The position numbers and the translations under genes were made by a program. From Rhodocyclaceae bacterium UBA1310 (GTDB lineage: Bacteria; Pseudomonadota; Gammaproteobacteria; Burkholderiales; Rhodocyclaceae): a stretch of DNA of 7,928 bases. Below are positions 6,564 to 7,928 of this stretch, piece by piece (positions within the stretch are counted from its first letter, which is position 1; each line of letters begins with the position of its first letter). Under the pieces are notes generated by a model. It worked only from the letters and a program-made list of their open reading frames with translations. It was not told the origin of the DNA and searched no databases. The stretch covers positions 1 to 7,928 of the forward strand of contig DBTS01000009.1 in the NCBI GenBank assembly GCA_002307175.1. Reading direction: 5' to 3'.

Positions 6564-6604
6564 CTGTGTGATGTCCTGCGTCATTTCCTCTACAGATCAC
6601 ACAG
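6564..6604. promoter_or_regulatory. Perfect 9-bp inverted repeat upstream of the ClpP-like gene
   Basis: CTGTGTGAT (6564-6572) and ATCACACAG (6596-6604) are exact reverse complements separated by 23 bp, 30 bp upstream of the start codon at 6534. The arms resemble half-sites of TGTGA/TCACA-type regulators but are too far apart for one classic site. They could be two half-sites for a looping dimer or a stable leader hairpin. A TAAAAT-like -10 hexamer occurs on the minus strand near 6625, but no good -35 goes with it. Confidence 0.45.
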
Positions 6605-6661
6605 AAAGCCTGATACCGCGGATTTTACGCCATGCGGATAAGCACCGGGCGCCCAATGTTG

Positions 6662-6681
6662 TTTCCATACGATAGTGGAAA
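6662..6681. other. TTTCCA/TGGAAA inverted repeat in the divergent intergenic region
   Basis: TTTCCA (6662-6667) and TGGAAA (6676-6681) form a perfect six-pair dyad with an 8-base loop. Imperfect pairing extends outward (ATGTTG against AACCAT). It lies about 90 bp upstream of the small Cys/His protein and could be an operator or part of a leader. Confidence 0.3.
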
Positions 6682-6759
6682 ACCATCATGCCCTCCGGCC
6701 CGTATCGGCTGGCATCCCAGGCGTAATGGAACCACAATGAAAACTTGGGCTTCTCGGAT

Positions 6760-6767
6760 AGGAGGAG
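6760..6767 (+). promoter_or_regulatory. Near-perfect Shine-Dalgarno for the 67-residue protein
   Basis: AGGAGGAG ends three bases before the ATG at 6771. Its strength is the main reason to accept this short plus-strand frame as a gene over the longer frames that overlap it. Confidence 0.75.
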
Positions 6768-6770
6768 AGT

Positions 6771-6974
6771 ATGAGCACACAATGTCCGTTTTTCCACGAG
6801 GAATGGATTGCCACTCCCGGTCACGCAGAGGGCCGCGATGCTCACATTGAGGGCGCGCAGGTCACCATCCGGCAATGGTGCAATCGGGAGGAAACACCCT
6901 GGCCCAAGGCGCGTCTTTCCGCCGCCAAGCCGCTGGCTTGCCATGGCGATCTTGAAACCTGCCCGCTGCATTGA
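6771..6974 (+). CDS. Small Cys/His-rich protein of unknown function
   Basis: This is a 67-residue protein with no signal peptide or membrane segment. It has four cysteines (5, 37, 57, 64) and five histidines (9, 18, 25, 58, 67), arranged as CPFFHE near the N-terminus, QWC in the middle and CHGDLETCPLH at the end. This pattern suits binding of one zinc ion or a similar metal, but I recognise no named family. The segment HIEGAQVTIRQW (25-36) looks like a beta strand. Translation from 6771 is supported by the AGGAGGAG ribosome site. Frames overlapping it on the other strand and in another plus frame lack such a site. The gene converges on the MESH1-like gene 79 bp further right. Its role is unknown. 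Confidence 0.65.
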   Translation: MSTQCPFFHEEWIATPGHAEGRDAHIEGAQVTIRQWCNREETPWPKARLSAAKPLACHGDLETCPLH

Positions 6975-7001
6975 AGCGATGCCTCGGCAAATACATCAGA
7001 T

Positions 7002-7015
7002 ACCCGCGAGCGGGT
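7002..7015. terminator. Hairpin between two convergent genes
   Basis: ACCCG/CGGGT (7002-7006 with 7011-7015, CGAG loop) lies in the 79-bp gap between the small protein and the MESH1-like gene. A short TTT follows four bases later on the plus strand. It may serve either or both convergent transcripts, but the stem is short and the T-run is weak. Confidence 0.35.
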
Positions 7016-7029
7016 GGCCTTTCAGCGTC

Positions 7030-7048
7030 GGGGCGCGGGGGGGTGGGG
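7030..7048 (+). other. G-quadruplex-forming motif
   Basis: The plus strand reads GGGG, CGC, seven G, T, GGGG. This meets the usual four-tract rule with loops of one to four bases. It sits just beyond the 3' end of the minus-strand MESH1-like gene and downstream of the small protein, where it could affect the end of the plus-strand transcript. Structure is predicted from sequence only. Confidence 0.4.
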
Positions 7049-7053
7049 TCAGA

Positions 7054-7572
7054 TCAGGGGCGCTGCTTGTAAGCTTCGTCAAATACGTGTTCCAGCGCCG
7101 GGTGTGCGCCGCGCAGGCCTTCAACCACGGCCCGTGCCCAGTCAAAATAGTCCTGCCGGCGTGCGAGAGACCAGTCTGCCGGTGGGTTATTGGCTACGTC
7201 GCGCAGATTGCAGATCTTGTCGGCCAGTTTCACCAGTTTTGCCCGGCGGCTGATGTGCAGGGCGTGCTCAATCTGCAGCAGTTTCCGCTCTTCCCTGGAA
7301 AGGGATTTGTCGTCACTGACTTCAAGCACGATATCGGCAATCTCACGGCCAAATTCGCGCACCAGTTCCTGTTCCGTCGTCTCGGTGTCTTCAATGGTGT
7401 CGTGCAGCACGGCGGCAATCAGCACGCGCTCATCGTCGATTCCGCCTTCGTTGGCCAGCACATTGGCGAGTGCGATGGGGTGATTGATGTAGGGCGATGC
7501 GGCCAGATCCTTGCGGCGTTGGTCACGGTGCTTGAGTGCAGCGAAAGCGAGGGCAGAGAGGAGTCGATTCAT
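7054..7572 (-). CDS. MESH1-type HD-domain pyrophosphohydrolase (ppGpp hydrolase-like)
   Basis: The product is 172 residues, close to the about 180 of animal MESH1 and other small alarmone hydrolases. Such enzymes use Mn2+ to remove pyrophosphate from (p)ppGpp; the human homologue also dephosphorylates NADPH. Visible landmarks are KHRDQRRK (14-21), YINHP with metal ligand H31, AAVLHDTIEDT with H57, D58, E61 and D62, and KLADKICNLRD with D118 and N122. The whole set is offset by four residues from human MESH1 as I recall it, which suggests an intact active site. There is no synthetase domain. I chose the ATG at 7572 because the family fold begins there. The frame stays open to 7791, and no clear Shine-Dalgarno precedes 7572. 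A cytosolic location is likely, and the protein probably tunes the stringent response. Confidence 0.88.
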   Translation of the reverse strand: MNRLLSALAFAALKHRDQRRKDLAASPYINHPIALANVLANEGGIDDERVLIAAVLHDTIEDTETTEQELVREFGREIADIVLEVSDDKSLSREERKLLQIEHALHISRRAKLVKLADKICNLRDVANNPPADWSLARRQDYFDWARAVVEGLRGAHPALEHVFDEAYKQRP

Positions 7573-7747
7573 GGTTTGGAATGCGTGATACAGGTCGCTA
7601 TTCTGCCTGAAGTAGCCCCTTTCTGCCGGAAGAGTGCGTAAACAGACACAGTCGAAGCCGTACAAACGGGGGTGATGTGGTAATTTTGGATACCCCCTTT
7701 GTGCACACCTATGGTGCCTTGAGGCATTGGCGGGCGCGGCCGCTAGC
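7573..7747. other. 175-bp region upstream of the MESH1-like gene
   Basis: This should hold the promoter of the minus-strand MESH1-like gene, but no convincing -35/-10 pair is seen. The best pair, TTGTAC and TTTACG at 17-bp spacing on the minus strand, is poor. A small TGCC-TTGA-GGCA hairpin lies at 7715-7726. The right edge contains a cluster of CTAG-type palindromes. Confidence 0.35.
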
Positions 7748-7903
7748 CTAGGCAAACCAGTCCGGATGGTCCTTTCTGTCGGCTTCCCCAATCTCGTCAG
7801 AGATGAATGTAACCTCGCCGGGCTTGATCGGTAACGTAGCCTCAGAATCGTAGAGTACCGAGCGGAAGACGTTTCCCCGGTTGCCCCCTTCGTAAATATT
7901 AAG
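7748..7903 (-). pseudogene. C-terminal remnant of an unidentified gene, cut at the right repeat
   Basis: Read on the minus strand from 7903, an open frame of 51 codons ends at TAG (7748-7750). The peptide has a normal protein composition, with LNIYEGGN at the start, TLPIKPGEVTFISDEIG in the middle and HPDWFA at the end. It looks like the tail of a real protein rather than chance. Upstream it runs straight into the end repeat, where a TGA in frame closes it after one more codon, and it has no start of its own. The simplest reading is a gene truncated by whatever carries the repeat. The missing 5' part lies outside the window. I do not recognise the family. Confidence 0.5.
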
Positions 7904-7926
7904 GGTTCATCAGACTTTAGTGTGGG
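7904..7926. repeat. Right copy of the 23-bp inverted repeat
   Basis: This copy begins GGTTCATCAGAC and ends GTGTGGG; it is the exact reverse complement of 1-23. Two further bases (TC) follow before the window ends. Adjacent inner bases differ completely from those next to the left copy. Only the dinucleotide AG would match as a target duplication if the two ends were joined, which is no more than chance. Confidence 0.85.
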
Positions 7927-7928
7927 TC

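Noticed and set aside
6597..6971. Minus-strand frame of 124 codons
   Set aside because: It lacks a ribosome site, overlaps the plus-strand 67-residue gene with its AGGAGGAG site, and has an unconvincing composition.
6808..7641. Plus-strand frame of 277 codons
   Set aside because: Most of it is antisense to the MESH1-like gene, whose active-site motifs are unmistakable; it is a GC-rich shadow.
1..7928. Complete transposon spanning the window
   Set aside because: There is no transposase, integrase or target duplication, and the repeat tips face inward as if the elements lay outside.

Overview
The window reads as chromosomal DNA of a GC-rich Gram-negative bacterium. This rests on Sec-type signal peptides, strong GGAGG-type ribosome sites and G/C-ending codons. 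A beta- or gammaproteobacterium is the best guess, but nothing here fixes the genus. Both ends carry the same 23-bp sequence in inverted orientation. The right copy continues for at least two more bases, so the window probably stops inside a longer repeat such as an insertion-sequence end. This would mean the sequence is one segment between two repeat copies rather than a complete element.

Layout, left to right. Positions 17-592 (+) hold a Sel1/TPR-like protein whose ATG lies inside the left repeat. Positions 996-4787 (+) hold three tandem paralogues, the centrepiece of the window. Each has the same ungapped 50-residue N-terminal module, a linker that differs strongly in length and composition (proline-rich in the second and third), and a C-terminal RDD-type multi-pass membrane domain. 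Positions 5100-5759 (+) encode an exported cysteine-rich protein of unknown function. It converges, with a 10-bp gap, on 5770-6534 (-), an exported ClpP/crotonase-fold serine-protease-like protein. Positions 6771-6974 (+) encode a 67-residue Cys/His-rich protein behind a very strong ribosome site. Positions 7054-7572 (-) encode a MESH1-type HD-domain hydrolase with all the metal and catalytic residues I could align. Positions 7748-7903 (-) carry the last 51 codons of a gene cut off at the right repeat.

The three RDD paralogues and perhaps the Sel1-like and exported proteins point to a cell-envelope theme, but no shared pathway can be proved from this sequence. The MESH1-like gene belongs to alarmone/nucleotide metabolism and looks independent. 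The best candidate for something undescribed is the tandem family with a conserved N-terminal module and divergent linkers. No rRNA, tRNA, CRISPR array, transposase or integrase gene was seen.
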